The translations under genes and the position numbers were made by a program. The notes under the pieces were generated by a model. The model searched no databases and was not told the DNA's origin. It was given only the letters and a program-made list of their open reading frames with translations. A stretch of DNA of 64,000 nt from Streptomyces sp. NRRL F-5122 (GTDB taxonomy: Bacteria; Actinomycetota; Actinomycetes; Streptomycetales; Streptomycetaceae): the NCBI RefSeq assembly GCF_001507435.1, contig NZ_LMWH01000116.1:310001-374000 (forward strand). Reading direction: 5' to 3'. Shown here in pieces: positions 1 to 9,165 of this stretch. Positions within the stretch are counted from its first letter, which is position 1. Each line of letters begins with the position of its first letter.

Positions 1-2
1 GG

Positions 3-338
3 GCGATCATCAACTTCTCCACCTCGGTGACCCGCGCGCAGTTCCCGAACTACGGCGCCTACGTGGCGAGCAAGGCGGCCGTCGAGGCGATCACCCTCAT
101 CCTTGCCCGTGAGCTGCGCGGCAGGGACATCACGGTCAACGCCGTCGCGCCCGGCCCGACCGCCACCCCGCTCTTCCTCGACGGCAAGGACGAGGCGACC
201 ATCGACCACCTCGCCAAGGCCGTGCCGCTGGAGCGTCTCGGCCGCCCCGAGGACATCGCCGAGAGCGTCGCCTTCCTCGCCGGACCCGCCCGCTGGGTCA
301 ACGGCCAGGTCCTCTTCACCAATGGCGGTCTCGCCTGA
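3..338 (+). CDS. SDR family oxidoreductase, C-terminal part (runs off the window start)
   Basis: The reading frame is open from the first bases and ends at TGA 336-338, leaving 111 residues of a short-chain dehydrogenase/reductase. The catalytic YxxxK motif is visible as Y-V-A-S-K at about residues 20-24, preceded by an active-site serine region (NFSTS). The C-terminal half carries the usual VAPGPTATPLF and GQVLFTNGG segments, so the NAD(P)-binding N terminus lies outside the window. Substrate cannot be told. It is followed after about 70 bp by a second SDR on the same strand, so the two may be co-transcribed. Confidence 0.9.
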   Translation, partial: AIINFSTSVTRAQFPNYGAYVASKAAVEAITLILARELRGRDITVNAVAPGPTATPLFLDGKDEATIDHLAKAVPLERLGRPEDIAESVAFLAGPARWVNGQVLFTNGGLA

Positions 339-406
339 CGCGCGGCCCGCGTCACCGTCCCGCCCCACCGACACCACTCACGCGACGAACACGAAGAGGA
401 ATACTC

Positions 407-1309
407 ATGAGCGAGAAGCAGGTCATCGTCATCACCGGGGCTTCCAGCGGCTTCGGCAACCTCGCCGCCCGCGCGCTCGCCCGCGCCGGCCACGTCGTCT
501 ACGCCGGCATGCGCGCCACGGCCGACCGCAACGCCCCGCGTGTCGAGGAACTCGCCGAGCTCTCCCGAGCCGAAGGCATCGATGTGCGCGGCATAGAGAT
601 GGACGTACAGGACCAGGGTTCCGTGGATGCGGCCGTGGAGCGGATCGTGGCCGAGCAGGGCCGCCTCGACGTCGTGGTCCACAACGCCGGCCACATGGTC
701 CTCGGTCCCACCGAGGCGTTCACCCCGGAGCAGTTGGCGCAGGTCTACGACGTCAACGTGCTCTCGACCCAGCGCGTCAACCGGGCGGCCCTGCCGGTAC
801 TGCGCAAGCAGGGCTCGGGCCTGCTGGTGTGGGTGGGGTCCTCCTCCACCCGTGGTGGCCACCCGCCGTTCCTGGCCCCGTACTTCGCGGCGAAGGCCGG
901 CATGGACGCCCTTGCCGAGAGCTATGCGGCCGAGCTGATCAAGTTCGGTGTCGACACGGTGATCGTCGTGCCCGGCGCGTACACCAGCGGTACCAACCAC
1001 TTCGTCCACTCCGGCACCCCGGCAGACACCGAGCGTGCCGCGGAGTACGACGAGCGCTACGGCACCCTGCGGGACAGCATGGCGCAGGCACTCGCCGACA
1101 TCTTCCCGGCAGGGCGTACGGCGGACGAGGTCGCCGACGCGATCGTGGACGTGGTGGACCTGCCCGCCGGCCGACGGCCGTTCCGCGTCCATGTGGACCC
1201 GAGCAAGGACGGCAGCGAGGTCGTCTCCGTCGTGGCCGACCGCATCCGTGCCGAGTTCTACCACCGCATCGGCATCCAGGAACTGCTCACCGACGGAGCG
1301 GCCCTGTAG
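407..1309 (+). CDS. SDR family NAD(P)-dependent oxidoreductase
   Basis: A 300-residue short-chain dehydrogenase. The nucleotide-binding motif TGASSGFG is at residues 10-17, HNAG follows at the end of beta-4, and the catalytic Y-F-A-A-K sits in APYFAAKAG. The ATG is preceded by GAGGAA at a good distance. The protein is longer than a classical 250-residue SDR and has an extended C-terminal tail, as in the ketoreductase-like SDRs that modify bulky substrates. It follows another SDR gene closely. Substrate unknown; oxidoreductase assignment is secure. Confidence 0.92.
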   Translation: MSEKQVIVITGASSGFGNLAARALARAGHVVYAGMRATADRNAPRVEELAELSRAEGIDVRGIEMDVQDQGSVDAAVERIVAEQGRLDVVVHNAGHMVLGPTEAFTPEQLAQVYDVNVLSTQRVNRAALPVLRKQGSGLLVWVGSSSTRGGHPPFLAPYFAAKAGMDALAESYAAELIKFGVDTVIVVPGAYTSGTNHFVHSGTPADTERAAEYDERYGTLRDSMAQALADIFPAGRTADEVADAIVDVVDLPAGRRPFRVHVDPSKDGSEVVSVVADRIRAEFYHRIGIQELLTDGAAL

Positions 1310-1330
1310 ACACGTACGTCACGGGAGGGT

Positions 1331-1364
1331 GTGGGGCGAGCCGGGGGACCGGTCTCGCCCCCAC
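1331..1364 (+). terminator. Hairpin after the SDR pair
   Basis: GTGGGGCGAG at 1331-1340 pairs with CTCGCCCCCAC at 1354-1364 with one bulged G, about 20 bp after the SDR stop. There is no T tract, which is usual for Streptomyces terminators. Confidence 0.5.
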
Positions 1365-1643
1365 GACGCTGCGGCTCCCGGTGCCGACCGCCGTTCCGGC
1401 GGGCGGGCACGGCGCCCACCTGACGCTTCTGTCCTGCCTCGGCCACCGGTTCATGAACACCGGGTCATGTCCGCGCTGCGGGCCGTGGGCGATACGGCCG
1501 CGCTCGTCGGCGGGGGCAGGGCGCCTGCCTTCGAGACCGCGGTCCGAGGAGACGGCCCCGGCGGGAACGGCCCCCTTCGACACCGGTGCCGAGGGCACGG
1601 CACGGAGCGGCGGCGACACGGCGACGTAAGCTGGAGCAAGGCG
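1365..1643. other. Intergenic stretch before the first PP2C phosphatase
   Basis: The gap between 1310 and 1643 holds the hairpin at 1331-1364. The remainder is GC-rich sequence in which I see no gene; it presumably carries the promoter of the phosphatase gene. Confidence 0.4.
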
Positions 1644-3959
1644 ATGAACGATGTCCAAGCAGCCGTTCGCGCCGGCACCGGCTCCGGAGTTCGGCCGCGG
1701 GCAGGCACGACGATGACAGACGACGCAGGTCCCGTATTCACCCGGCGTTCCACGGTGGCCAGGCTGGCTCTGCTCGAGGCCCAGGGCGACGACCTGTCGG
1801 TGCACGAGGCGATGACGCCGGCACTCCAGCAGGCGACGGCCGAGGTGGGGGCGCTGGGAGGCGTTGTCCACCTCCCGTGCGAGACGCCGGACGGTCTGTA
1901 CCTCGTCGCGTCCAGCGGACTGCCGAACAAGGTCACGGACGAGTGGGCGTATCTCGCGATCGACCGGGACCTGGTGCCCGTACGGGCCATGCGCGAGGGT
2001 GTCCTCTGCTGGAGCGAGGATGGCAGCCCCCGGATCGAGAACCATGGCGCGGTGGCCGTCCCCGTCCCCGGTTCGGAGCGACCGCTCGGAGTCCTCACAC
2101 TGTTCCTGTCCGACGACCGCAAGCCGGACGCCTCGGGATGCTCGTTCCTGACGGCGGTGGCCGGCTGGTCCGGCCAGTGGCTGGGACAGCGCACGGTCGA
2201 TCCGGCGCCTTGCCGGGGGGCGACCGGCCGCGAGCCGGTCGCGGGTGGTCGCGCGGTCCCGGCCGACCCCCTGGAGGCCGCCGACGCCACGGGATCCCGG
2301 GGGAGTGCCGCCCGGCAGACGGCGCGGATGGCGGAGCTGACGACGGCCCTGGCCGAGGCGTTCTCGACACGGGACGTCGTCGGGGTGGTCGCGGATCACG
2401 TGCTGCCGCCCTTCGGAGCCGACGGGCTCGTCATCGAGGCGAACGAGAACGGGCGCCTGCACGTCGTCGGATCCGTCGGATACGCCGAGGAGTTCCTGGA
2501 AGATCGTCTCGAAGGCCTCCCGACCGACGCGAACGTTCTGATGACCGACGTCCTGCGCCGACGTCGTCCGGTCTTCGTCGAAAGCACCGCGGACTTCGTA
2601 CGCCGTTACCCGGAACTGCGCAGGATGGCCCACCCCGACAAGAACTCCTGGGCCTTCCTTCCCCTGAGCGCGTCCGGGCAGGAGTTCGGGTGCTGCGTCA
2701 TATCCTTCGCCCTGCCGCGCACGTTCACCGACGAGGAACGCACCCTCCTGACCGCGCTGAGCGGGCTGATGGCACAGGCCCTGGAACGGGCCCGCCTGTA
2801 CGACGCCGAACACAGCCGCGCTCAGTCTCTGCAGCGCGGACTGCTGCCCAGGTCACTGCCCCGGCTGCCGGCGGTGACCGCGGCCGCGTCCTACCTCCCC
2901 GCGAGCGAGGGTGCGGCAGTGGGCGGTGACTGGTACGACCTGATACCCCTCTCTGCCGACCGGGTCGCCATGGTGGTCGGCGACGTGATGGGACATGGCA
3001 TAGCCGAGGCAGCCACCATGGGCCGGCTGCGTACGGCGGTGCACACTCTCGCCGACCTGGAGATGCCGCCGGACGAGATGTTCGGCCATCTCAACGACCT
3101 GGTGAAGGAGCTGGGCGACGACTCCTACATCACCTGTCTGTACGCGGTCTACGACCCTGTGAGCCGTATCTGCACCTTCTGCCTGGCGGGCCATCCTCCG
3201 CCTGTCGTCGTCCATCCCGACGGCACGCTCCACCGGCCGGCACTGGTCGCCAATCCACCTCTCGGAGCGGCCGAGCCGCCCTTCGACATCCAGGAGCTGC
3301 GTCTGCCGGAGCAGTGCGTTCTCGTCTTCTACACGGACGGACTGCTGCGGTCCTTCGACCGCGACGCGGACGAAGGTGTCGCACTGCTGGTGAGCGCGGT
3401 GGCAGACGCCCTGGAGGAGACCTCGTACTTCTCCCGGGCATGTGACGGCGACGGCGGGGCGTGTCTGGGCCGGCTGTGCGACCTCATCACGACGGAACTG
3501 ACGCACGACCGGCCGCGGGCCGTCGACGACGCGGCGCTGTTTCTCGCCCACACCCGGGTGACCGCGCCCGACGACGTCGCGTCGTGGGCGCTGACCGAGA
3601 GCCCCACGGCGGCGGCCGAGTCACGCGAGCTCGTCCGACGGCAACTGGCCCGCTGGAGGCTGAACGACCTGGAGCCCACCACGGAGATCGTCGTGAGTGA
3701 GCTGGTCGGAAACGCGATACGGCACGCGAAGGGCCCGCTGCGCCTGCGTCTGCTGCGCAGCGGATCGCTCATCTGCGAGGTGTACGACGGCAGCCTCACG
3801 ACCCCGCGCATCCGGCGGGCCACGCAGATGGACGAGGGCGGACGGGGACTGCATCTGGTGTCCGCGCTCTCCCGGCGCTGGGGCACCCGGTATCTGGAGG
3901 ACGGCAAGTGCATCTGGGCCGAGCAGGAACTGACACCGGACAGCGCTCACCGGATCTGA
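1644..3959 (+). CDS. GAF-GAF-PP2C (SpoIIE-type) phosphatase with C-terminal HATPase
   Basis: 771 residues from ATG 1644, which has AAGG/GGAG upstream; ATG 1713 is an alternative start. Two GAF-like sensor regions (about 40-185 and 230-385) precede a SpoIIE/RsbU PP2C domain with the metal-binding signatures GGDWYD, VGDVMGHG, YTDGLL and VDDAALF. The C terminus is an RsbW-like HATPase with an N box (VSELVGNAIRHA) and G box (DEGGRGLHLVS). Such Streptomyces fusions dephosphorylate anti-anti-sigma factors and may also bind sigma or STAS partners. It is soluble, with no membrane segment. The closest architectural relative in the window is the protein at 13622-16348. Confidence 0.92.
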   Translation: MNDVQAAVRAGTGSGVRPRAGTTMTDDAGPVFTRRSTVARLALLEAQGDDLSVHEAMTPALQQATAEVGALGGVVHLPCETPDGLYLVASSGLPNKVTDEWAYLAIDRDLVPVRAMREGVLCWSEDGSPRIENHGAVAVPVPGSERPLGVLTLFLSDDRKPDASGCSFLTAVAGWSGQWLGQRTVDPAPCRGATGREPVAGGRAVPADPLEAADATGSRGSAARQTARMAELTTALAEAFSTRDVVGVVADHVLPPFGADGLVIEANENGRLHVVGSVGYAEEFLEDRLEGLPTDANVLMTDVLRRRRPVFVESTADFVRRYPELRRMAHPDKNSWAFLPLSASGQEFGCCVISFALPRTFTDEERTLLTALSGLMAQALERARLYDAEHSRAQSLQRGLLPRSLPRLPAVTAAASYLPASEGAAVGGDWYDLIPLSADRVAMVVGDVMGHGIAEAATMGRLRTAVHTLADLEMPPDEMFGHLNDLVKELGDDSYITCLYAVYDPVSRICTFCLAGHPPPVVVHPDGTLHRPALVANPPLGAAEPPFDIQELRLPEQCVLVFYTDGLLRSFDRDADEGVALLVSAVADALEETSYFSRACDGDGGACLGRLCDLITTELTHDRPRAVDDAALFLAHTRVTAPDDVASWALTESPTAAAESRELVRRQLARWRLNDLEPTTEIVVSELVGNAIRHAKGPLRLRLLRSGSLICEVYDGSLTTPRIRRATQMDEGGRGLHLVSALSRRWGTRYLEDGKCIWAEQELTPDSAHRI

Positions 3960-3993
3960 ACCGTCCCGTCCGGCAGGGCTCTGTCCCGCTCTC

Positions 3994-4644
3994 CTACGCG
4001 CTGCGTTCCGGCTGAACCTCGGCTTCGGGTGTCGCAGCCGGTTCGGGCCTGTCGGCGGTGGTGTAGAAGACGGATGTGCCCTGCTTTCCGCGCTGGGCCT
4101 GGTTCTTCGCCACGAGTCCCTCGAGCGTGGTGCGTACGACGGTCGCCTTGATGTCGCGCTCGGGGTGTGCCTGGCCGAGTGCGGTGGCCACTGCGGCCGC
4201 GGAACGCGGTTCGTCCAGTGCGGACAGATGGCCGCGCACGAGTTCGACGAGTGTGGGCTGCGCCGCCTTCGTGGCCGGGGCCTTGCCGGCGGGCTCCTTC
4301 CCGCCCCGCCTCCTGGCCGGCGCCCGGCCGGAGGCGGCGTCGGCCTTCTTGGCGCGCGTACGCTTCCCGGCGCTCGGCTCGGCGGACTCCTGCTCACGCG
4401 GCGCGGGCACCGCGGCGCCGTTCCCGGTGGCCGTGGGCCCCTCCGGTGCGGGGGAGACGCCCAGCGCCTGCTGCATGTTCACCAGCATCGAGTGGTCGTG
4501 CCGGAGTGCGGCCAGCAACTCCTGCAGTGCTTGGATCTCGCCGTTGACGCGGTCCTGTTCATTGACGTTGTGCTCGAGGTCACCGGTCACCTGGGCGGTG
4601 TACTGCGATGTCAGTTCCGTGCGGGTGGTGGTGCTCTCCGACAT
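3994..4644 (-). CDS. Coiled-coil / Lys-Ala-rich linker / winged-helix-like protein
   Basis: 216 residues in three parts. An acidic N-terminal helix (about 1-60) has heptad-like spacing (LEHNVNEQDRVNGEIQALQEL). A low-complexity Ala/Lys/Arg linker (about 85-130) resembles histone-H1 tails. The C-terminal domain (about 130-200; LVELVRGHLSALDEPRSAAA) looks like a winged helix. I do not recognise a named family. The basic linker plus winged helix suggests DNA binding. It is convergent with the phosphatase upstream on the other strand. Confidence 0.8.
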   Translation of the reverse strand: MSESTTTRTELTSQYTAQVTGDLEHNVNEQDRVNGEIQALQELLAALRHDHSMLVNMQQALGVSPAPEGPTATGNGAAVPAPREQESAEPSAGKRTRAKKADAASGRAPARRRGGKEPAGKAPATKAAQPTLVELVRGHLSALDEPRSAAAVATALGQAHPERDIKATVVRTTLEGLVAKNQAQRGKQGTSVFYTTADRPEPAATPEAEVQPERSA

Positions 4645-5208
4645 GGTGTCGACCCTTTCCTCGGTTCACCGGCCGGGATGGAGGACTGCCGGGCGTCGAG
4701 CGGAACACGCCCGCGCTTCCGGCCTCGTGTTCAGGTGGCGGCAACGTAACTGCCGTGCAATGTCTCGGTGTACAGATACTACGTACGAGTGCAGCCGAAT
4801 TGTTCCGCTCTGGTGATGATTTCGCCCTCCGCGGGAGCCGAGGTGACTACGGCGAAGCGCACGGTGCGCTCTTGAGGAAGACCTCAACGCGGTCTTTCGA
4901 GAACCTGTTTCGCGGTCCCGAATGCGTGAGGTCCGGTGGCAGCTCCCCCCCGTGCCCGCCCGCCCGGAAGACGTGAGCCCGCCTCACCGAGCACGCCTTG
5001 CGGCGGTGTCGCAGCGTATGGCCCACGCGCGTGACGGTGACTCAGGAGCGGACGTGGGCTCACTGGTGATGGAGCGTCACACCATTGATTACTCCAAACG
5101 TATTCTTTCTCATACATCCGCATATCCGACATGACTGAAATATGCATGCTCGGTACCTTCGTTTGCGCATGGGCTCACAGTCGAGGTGTCTGAGACAGGA
5201 GAAGTGAC
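4645..5208. other. 564-bp divergent intergenic region
   Basis: It lies between the divergent genes at 3994-4644 (minus) and 5209-5814 (plus). Bases 5085-5160 are markedly AT-richer than the surroundings (ATTGATTACTCC, TTTCTCATACATCCGC), consistent with a promoter region for the secreted protein. No credible gene is seen. Confidence 0.4.
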
Positions 5209-5814
5209 ATGGCAACGCATTCCACCGCCGTGACAGCCGCTGTCGCGGCCGGCGCGGCCCTGATGGCCACGGTTATCACGTACGCCTCCGTCGCTTCCGA
5301 GCCGGAGGCGGCTCCGGCGGCCCAGCAGGCAGCTGCCGCCTCGGTCGCGGCTCCGGAGAGCGACGACAAGGGAAACAACGGTTACGCCAACAACGGTCAC
5401 GGCGAGGGCAACGGCCGTGACAACGACGACGCCGACCACGGCAGGAGACTCGACAGCTGGGACTTCTACGGCGGCGACCCCGAGGCGGTCCACGTCAACG
5501 AACGTGATTACGCCGCAGTCCCCTACGGCTGCATCACGGTGGTAAGCGGCCTCGGGTCCAAGACCCTGAACGTCCGCAACGACAGCAAGGAGACCGTCGA
5601 GGTGTTCAGCGGCGCCACCTGCGGCGACGGCGCTCCGATCGCCACGGTCGGCCCGTTCAGCTCGAGCAACGGGCTCTTCCCCCGGCATGTCAGGGACGGT
5701 GTGGAGGTCGAGGACGGTGTGGTGGGCAGCTTCCGGGTGGTCCGTGAGCGCGTCCTCGTCGAGCGCGAGGATCACTACTACAGCGACTACGACTACGACG
5801 AGGGCGGCAGGTGA
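5209..5814 (+). CDS. Secreted protein of unknown function
   Basis: 201 residues with a hydrophobic N-terminal segment (about 8-30) followed by an Ala/Glu-rich stretch, consistent with a Sec signal peptide or a single membrane anchor. Residues 50-80 are Asn/Asp/Gly/His-rich and low in complexity (GNNGYANNGHGEGNGRDND). The C-terminal domain has two cysteines (YGC and ATCGD) that could form a disulfide and ends in an acidic Tyr/Asp-rich tail. CAGGAGAAG upstream fixes the ATG. I do not recognise the family; an extracellular or envelope role is inferred. Confidence 0.8.
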   Translation: MATHSTAVTAAVAAGAALMATVITYASVASEPEAAPAAQQAAAASVAAPESDDKGNNGYANNGHGEGNGRDNDDADHGRRLDSWDFYGGDPEAVHVNERDYAAVPYGCITVVSGLGSKTLNVRNDSKETVEVFSGATCGDGAPIATVGPFSSSNGLFPRHVRDGVEVEDGVVGSFRVVRERVLVEREDHYYSDYDYDEGGR

Positions 5815-5930
5815 TCAGGTCGTCCGAGTGACGTGGGAGAACGGGAACCCGTGACCGGCGCGCCCGCGCGCACAGCAAGGCCTGGCCGGACACTCGCAGG
5901 CCACCGACGTGACCCGACAGCTGGGAGAGG

Positions 5931-5976
5931 CATCCGGGGCCCCACCCGCCGACCATGGCGGGCGGGACCCCGGATG
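5931..5976. terminator. Long bidirectional hairpin between convergent genes
   Basis: Arms 5931-5950 and 5957-5976 are complementary over 20 bp with two mismatches around a 6-nt loop. The hairpin lies between the convergent stops at 5814 and 6002, so it can end transcription from both sides. Confidence 0.8.
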
Positions 5977-6001
5977 TTCTGCTGCGTGCCACACCCGGGG
6001 G

Positions 6002-6505
6002 TCAGTGGTGGCGGCCCGGGCCGTGCGGCGGGGGAGGCGGCGGCAGTTCGGTCGGTGGGGCCTCCCCCGGCCACACCAGCAGAACGGGGCAGGGGGCGTG
6101 GTCGACCACGAACCGGGTCATGGGGCCCAGGCTGTGCGGTCCGAGCCGGGAGCGATCGCCGTCACGTGCGCAGACCAGCAGGTCGGCTCCGGTGGCCGCC
6201 TCCACCACCTTCCGTTCCGTGCGCCCCCGGACGAGGACCTGGCGGGCGGGACGGCCCAGGTGCCGTTCGGCGGCGTCGAGGAGTTCATGTGCGGCGGCCT
6301 CGGACAGCACCTCGATGCGATGTCCCGGGTCGCGTTCGGGATGGCCGCGGCCGAGCAGCCCGGCGAACGCGCCGTGGGCCGTCTCGGGGACCGTGTCGTC
6401 GCAGACGTACAGCAGCACGATCTCCTCGTCCGGCGTGGCGCGGGTGACCGCGGAGTCCACACAGGCGGGCCAGGTGCCTTCGGTGATCCAGACGATGACG
6501 CTCAT
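6002..6505 (-). CDS. Universal stress protein (UspA-like)
   Basis: 167 residues from ATG 6505, preceded by GGAGAG. The N terminus MSVIVWITEGTWP is an atypical Usp beta-1. The C-terminal half has the expected core: GADLLVCARDGDRSRLGP, then GPMTRFVVDHAPCPVLLV, matching the Usp ATP-binding loop and last strand. A Pro/His-rich tail follows. It is a single-domain Usp. The open frame extends upstream to 6724, but that part lacks family character and the internal ATG has the better ribosome-binding site. Confidence 0.82.
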   Translation of the reverse strand: MSVIVWITEGTWPACVDSAVTRATPDEEIVLLYVCDDTVPETAHGAFAGLLGRGHPERDPGHRIEVLSEAAAHELLDAAERHLGRPARQVLVRGRTERKVVEAATGADLLVCARDGDRSRLGPHSLGPMTRFVVDHAPCPVLLVWPGEAPPTELPPPPPPHGPGRHH

Positions 6506-6889
6506 GGGCTCTCCGGCTTTCCGCGTTGGTCGGCTGGCGATCGTGTGCAGCATCCCCCACCGCGCCCGGTCGGAAGCAAGGAGCGCGGCCGATGCGAGGG
6601 CGGCGGATCCCCCGCGTCGCTGCCGCTCACCGCTGCGCCCGCCCGGTCGACGGTCCTGCGGTGCGCCCGGCACTGCTTTGTCTTGCCCGGTCCGGATTTC
6701 GAACCGTACGATTGTGCGTTTCACGGACGCCGGGGGGATTTATTGCGTCAAGGAGTGGAGTGGCACCACGGTCCTGCCGGTTACGGGCGTGGGTCCGCGG
6801 GCGCAGTTGACGACGGATCACCGTCCGCCGCGAACGATGCCGGGCCCGGTCGGCCGGTCGCCGTACGGGTCCGGTTTGCACGCTTTGTC
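6506..6889. other. Intergenic stretch between divergent Usp and rhomboid-like genes
   Basis: 384 bp. An in-frame GTG at 6755, directly after AGGA, is an alternative start for the downstream membrane protein. Otherwise I see only GC-rich sequence with two candidate TTG-containing -35 elements and no second gene. Confidence 0.35.
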
Positions 6890-7699
6890 GTGCGCACCCT
6901 GCGCGGCGAGTGGCACGGCATCGTCGTCGATCCGGTGCGCCGGTTGCTGCGGCGTGGATTGTCCGGTCTGTCGCTCGCCTTCGTCGCCGGCTTCGGCGTG
7001 ATCTTCTTCCATGCGATCGCCCAACGGCCCACGGGTGTGACGGCGGTGCGGATCCTGGGCGGCGTCTCGGCCGACCTGCCGTTGTGGCTGGCGCTGCTGC
7101 GTACACCGGTGTCGCTGTACGTGCCGGCCCTCGACCTACCGGTGTGGGCGGGCATCACCCAGCTGTTCCTCGCCTTCGCCCTGGCCGAACTGGTCCTGGG
7201 CCGGGCTCGCACGCTGCTGGTCTCCTACGCGACCACGCTCGCCGGAACGCTGACGGTGCGCGTGATGATCGCGCTCGGGCCGGGGTGGTGCGGGTTCGGC
7301 CTGCCGCCCCGTATGGGCCAGGTGCTCGACACGGGACCGTCCGCCGCGGTCGTGGGCCTGTTCACGTACCTCGCCGTCGTCCGGCGGGCCCCCGTCGTGT
7401 TCACGCTGACCGGCGGTTCGATGGTGTGGGAGTCGATCGCCGAGCCCAACCTGGCCGGCCGGGAGCACCTGATTGCCGTGGCGGCCGCGATCGTCCTGGG
7501 CCTGTTTCACGGACGCGCCAGCAAGGTACGGCAGTTGGGGACAGTACTGCTGTCCGGTGCGGTCCCGCTCCCGAGACATCCGATCGGGATGCCGCTGCCC
7601 GTGCCGGTTGCGTCTGGGCGCACCGGCCCGTCCGCGCCCGGCGTCGGCCGAGTGCCCTTGCACGAGCCACCGGTCGACGACTGCCGCGAGCCGTGCTGA
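6890..7699 (+). CDS. Rhomboid-like integral membrane protein
   Basis: About 269 residues from GTG 6890 (GTG 6755 would add 45). Six or seven hydrophobic segments are visible, beginning LSLAFVAGFGVIFFHAI. A GPSAAVVGLF segment resembles the rhomboid GxSx helix, and a later helix begins EHLIAV, where the rhomboid His sits. This matches the actinobacterial rhomboid-like family, though a protease function is not established. The C-terminal 60 residues are Pro/Gly-rich and soluble. The start is uncertain; membrane location is clear. Confidence 0.72.
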   Translation: MRTLRGEWHGIVVDPVRRLLRRGLSGLSLAFVAGFGVIFFHAIAQRPTGVTAVRILGGVSADLPLWLALLRTPVSLYVPALDLPVWAGITQLFLAFALAELVLGRARTLLVSYATTLAGTLTVRVMIALGPGWCGFGLPPRMGQVLDTGPSAAVVGLFTYLAVVRRAPVVFTLTGGSMVWESIAEPNLAGREHLIAVAAAIVLGLFHGRASKVRQLGTVLLSGAVPLPRHPIGMPLPVPVASGRTGPSAPGVGRVPLHEPPVDDCREPC

Positions 7700-7711
7700 G
7701 GACCGGACCGT

Positions 7712-7728
7712 GGCCCGGCTGCCGGGCC
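7712..7728. terminator. Short GC hairpin between convergent genes
   Basis: GGCCCGG at 7712-7718 pairs with CCGGGCC at 7722-7728, between the stops at 7699 and 7733. Confidence 0.4.
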
Positions 7729-7732
7729 GGCT

Positions 7733-7882
7733 TCACCTGAGCGAGTTGACCTCCTTGAGATAGGCCCGGCACAGTGCGGCGCCGACGGGGCAGCGCCTCG
7801 GCCCGCACTGCCCGCAGCACGACACATGGGCCACGTACGCGCGATAGGTCTTGAGTTCGGCGGCCGTTCGGGTCTTCCGCAC
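7733..7882 (-). CDS. Small cysteine-rich protein
   Basis: 49 residues from GTG 7882, with AGGGAGC nine bases upstream. The core is VSCCGQCGPRRCPVGAALC, with five cysteines spaced C-C-x2-C-x4-C-x6-C, so a metal-binding or Fe-S site is plausible. Such short Cys-rich proteins occur in Streptomyces near DUF397/XRE loci, and this one lies beside such a locus. Function unknown. It could bind zinc in a regulatory complex, but nothing in the sequence proves that. Confidence 0.7.
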   Translation of the reverse strand: MRKTRTAAELKTYRAYVAHVSCCGQCGPRRCPVGAALCRAYLKEVNSLR

Positions 7883-8003
7883 GTCGCATCGCTCCCTGGA
7901 GCCCTGCGATGCCGCCCCGGAACAGGAGCCGGGGCGCACCGAGTTCATCGCCGACATGTGCCACGTCCCTTCCGACCGGTTCATCTCGTCCTGACGCTGC
8001 TCG

Positions 8004-8834
8004 CTACGGCTTGATGCCGACTCCGACCCACAGGCTGACCTGGGCGTCCGTGAGCGGCTCGTCCGTGGCGGTGTGCCCCTGTCCGGCTTCCGGGCGCCAG
8101 CGGTGCCCGACGACGATGCCCGGGTCGAGCAGTTCGAGTCCGTCGAAGAAGCGGGCGACGTCCTTCTGGGCCCGGAACTGCACCGGTGTCCCCGCCCCCG
8201 TGTAGATGGCGGTGACCTTCTCCCAGGTCTGCGGATCGAAGTCGGGCGTGCAGTGGCTCAGCGCCAGGGCACTTCCGGAGGGCAGGACGTCCAGCAGACG
8301 GCCCACGATCCCGTACGGGTCCCGTGCGTCGGTGATGAAGTGCATCAGCGCGTTCAGCGACAGGGCCACCGGACGGTTCAGGTCGAGCACCTCGGCCAAC
8401 TCGGGTGCGGTCAGCAGGGTCTCGGGATCGTTGGCGTCCGCCTCGATGTAGGTCGTGCGGCCCTGCGGGGTGCTCCGCATCAGGCGCTCGGCGTACTTGA
8501 GGACGAGCGGGTCGTTGTCCGCGTAGACCACCCGGGCGTCGGGAACCACCGACTGCGCGACCTGGTGCAGGTTCGGCTCGGTGGGGATGCCCGTGCCGAT
8601 GTCCAGCCACTGTCGGATGCCGTGCTCCCGGGCCAGGACACGCGTGGCGCGGTGCATGAAGGCCCGGTTCTCCCGGGCGCAGACGAAGATGCCCGGGTAG
8701 GCGGTCGCGACGGTCTCGGCGGCCTGCTTGTCGACCTCGAAGTGGTCCTTGCCGCCGAGGTAGTAGTCGTACATGCGGGCCGAGTGCGGCCTGCTGGTGT
8801 CGATGCCCCGCGCGGCGTGCGAGTTGGTCATCAT
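8004..8834 (-). CDS. SAM-dependent methyltransferase (DUF574 family)
   Basis: 276 residues. The family signatures are clear: ARMYDYYLGGKDHFEVD near residue 20, LDIGTGIPT (SAM-binding loop) near 77, YADNDPLVL near 107, and a conserved SLNALMHF. These methyltransferases are abundant in Streptomyces, commonly next to XRE/DUF397 genes, and substrates are unknown. Two consecutive ATG codons follow AAAGGGAG. It lies downstream of the XRE/DUF397 pair on the same strand with a 79-bp gap, so it may belong to the same transcript. Confidence 0.93.
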   Translation of the reverse strand: MMTNSHAARGIDTSRPHSARMYDYYLGGKDHFEVDKQAAETVATAYPGIFVCARENRAFMHRATRVLAREHGIRQWLDIGTGIPTEPNLHQVAQSVVPDARVVYADNDPLVLKYAERLMRSTPQGRTTYIEADANDPETLLTAPELAEVLDLNRPVALSLNALMHFITDARDPYGIVGRLLDVLPSGSALALSHCTPDFDPQTWEKVTAIYTGAGTPVQFRAQKDVARFFDGLELLDPGIVVGHRWRPEAGQGHTATDEPLTDAQVSLWVGVGIKP

Positions 8835-8913
8835 CTCCCTTTCGGTGGTGTGTCGGTCGTGCGGGCGGGTCGAGGCCGGGGCCGGCCGGGATCCTCGCCG
8901 CTCATCGGGTGGT

Positions 8914-9165
8914 TCAACCGGCCGCCAGGTGGTCGGCCAGGCCCTTCTTGACCCCCGCGACGAACGCGGCGATCTCCTGCGGTGTGTAGATCAGCGCGGG
9001 GCCGGCCGGATCGGTGGACTGCCGCACCGCGACACGACCGTCGGCCAGTTGCTTCGCTTCCACGCACTGGCCCCCGTTGGGGCCGCTCCACGGGCACTCC
9101 CAGCCCTGCTCACCGAGGTCCGACGCGGGCATACCGTTGTAGACAAGGCTGTCGAAGGTGCTCAT
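8914..9165 (-). CDS. DUF397 protein (small WhiJ-partner type)
   Basis: 83 residues with the DUF397 pattern SGPNGGQCVEAKQLADGRVAVRQSTD and a C-terminal FVAGVKKG segment. Its ATG overlaps the stop of the XRE gene (ATGA at 9162-9165) and is preceded by AAGGAG, so the two are translationally coupled. In the WhiJ paradigm the small DUF397 partner relieves repression by the XRE protein. That role is inferred from family knowledge. Confidence 0.93.
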   Translation of the reverse strand: MSTFDSLVYNGMPASDLGEQGWECPWSGPNGGQCVEAKQLADGRVAVRQSTDPAGPALIYTPQEIAAFVAGVKKGLADHLAAG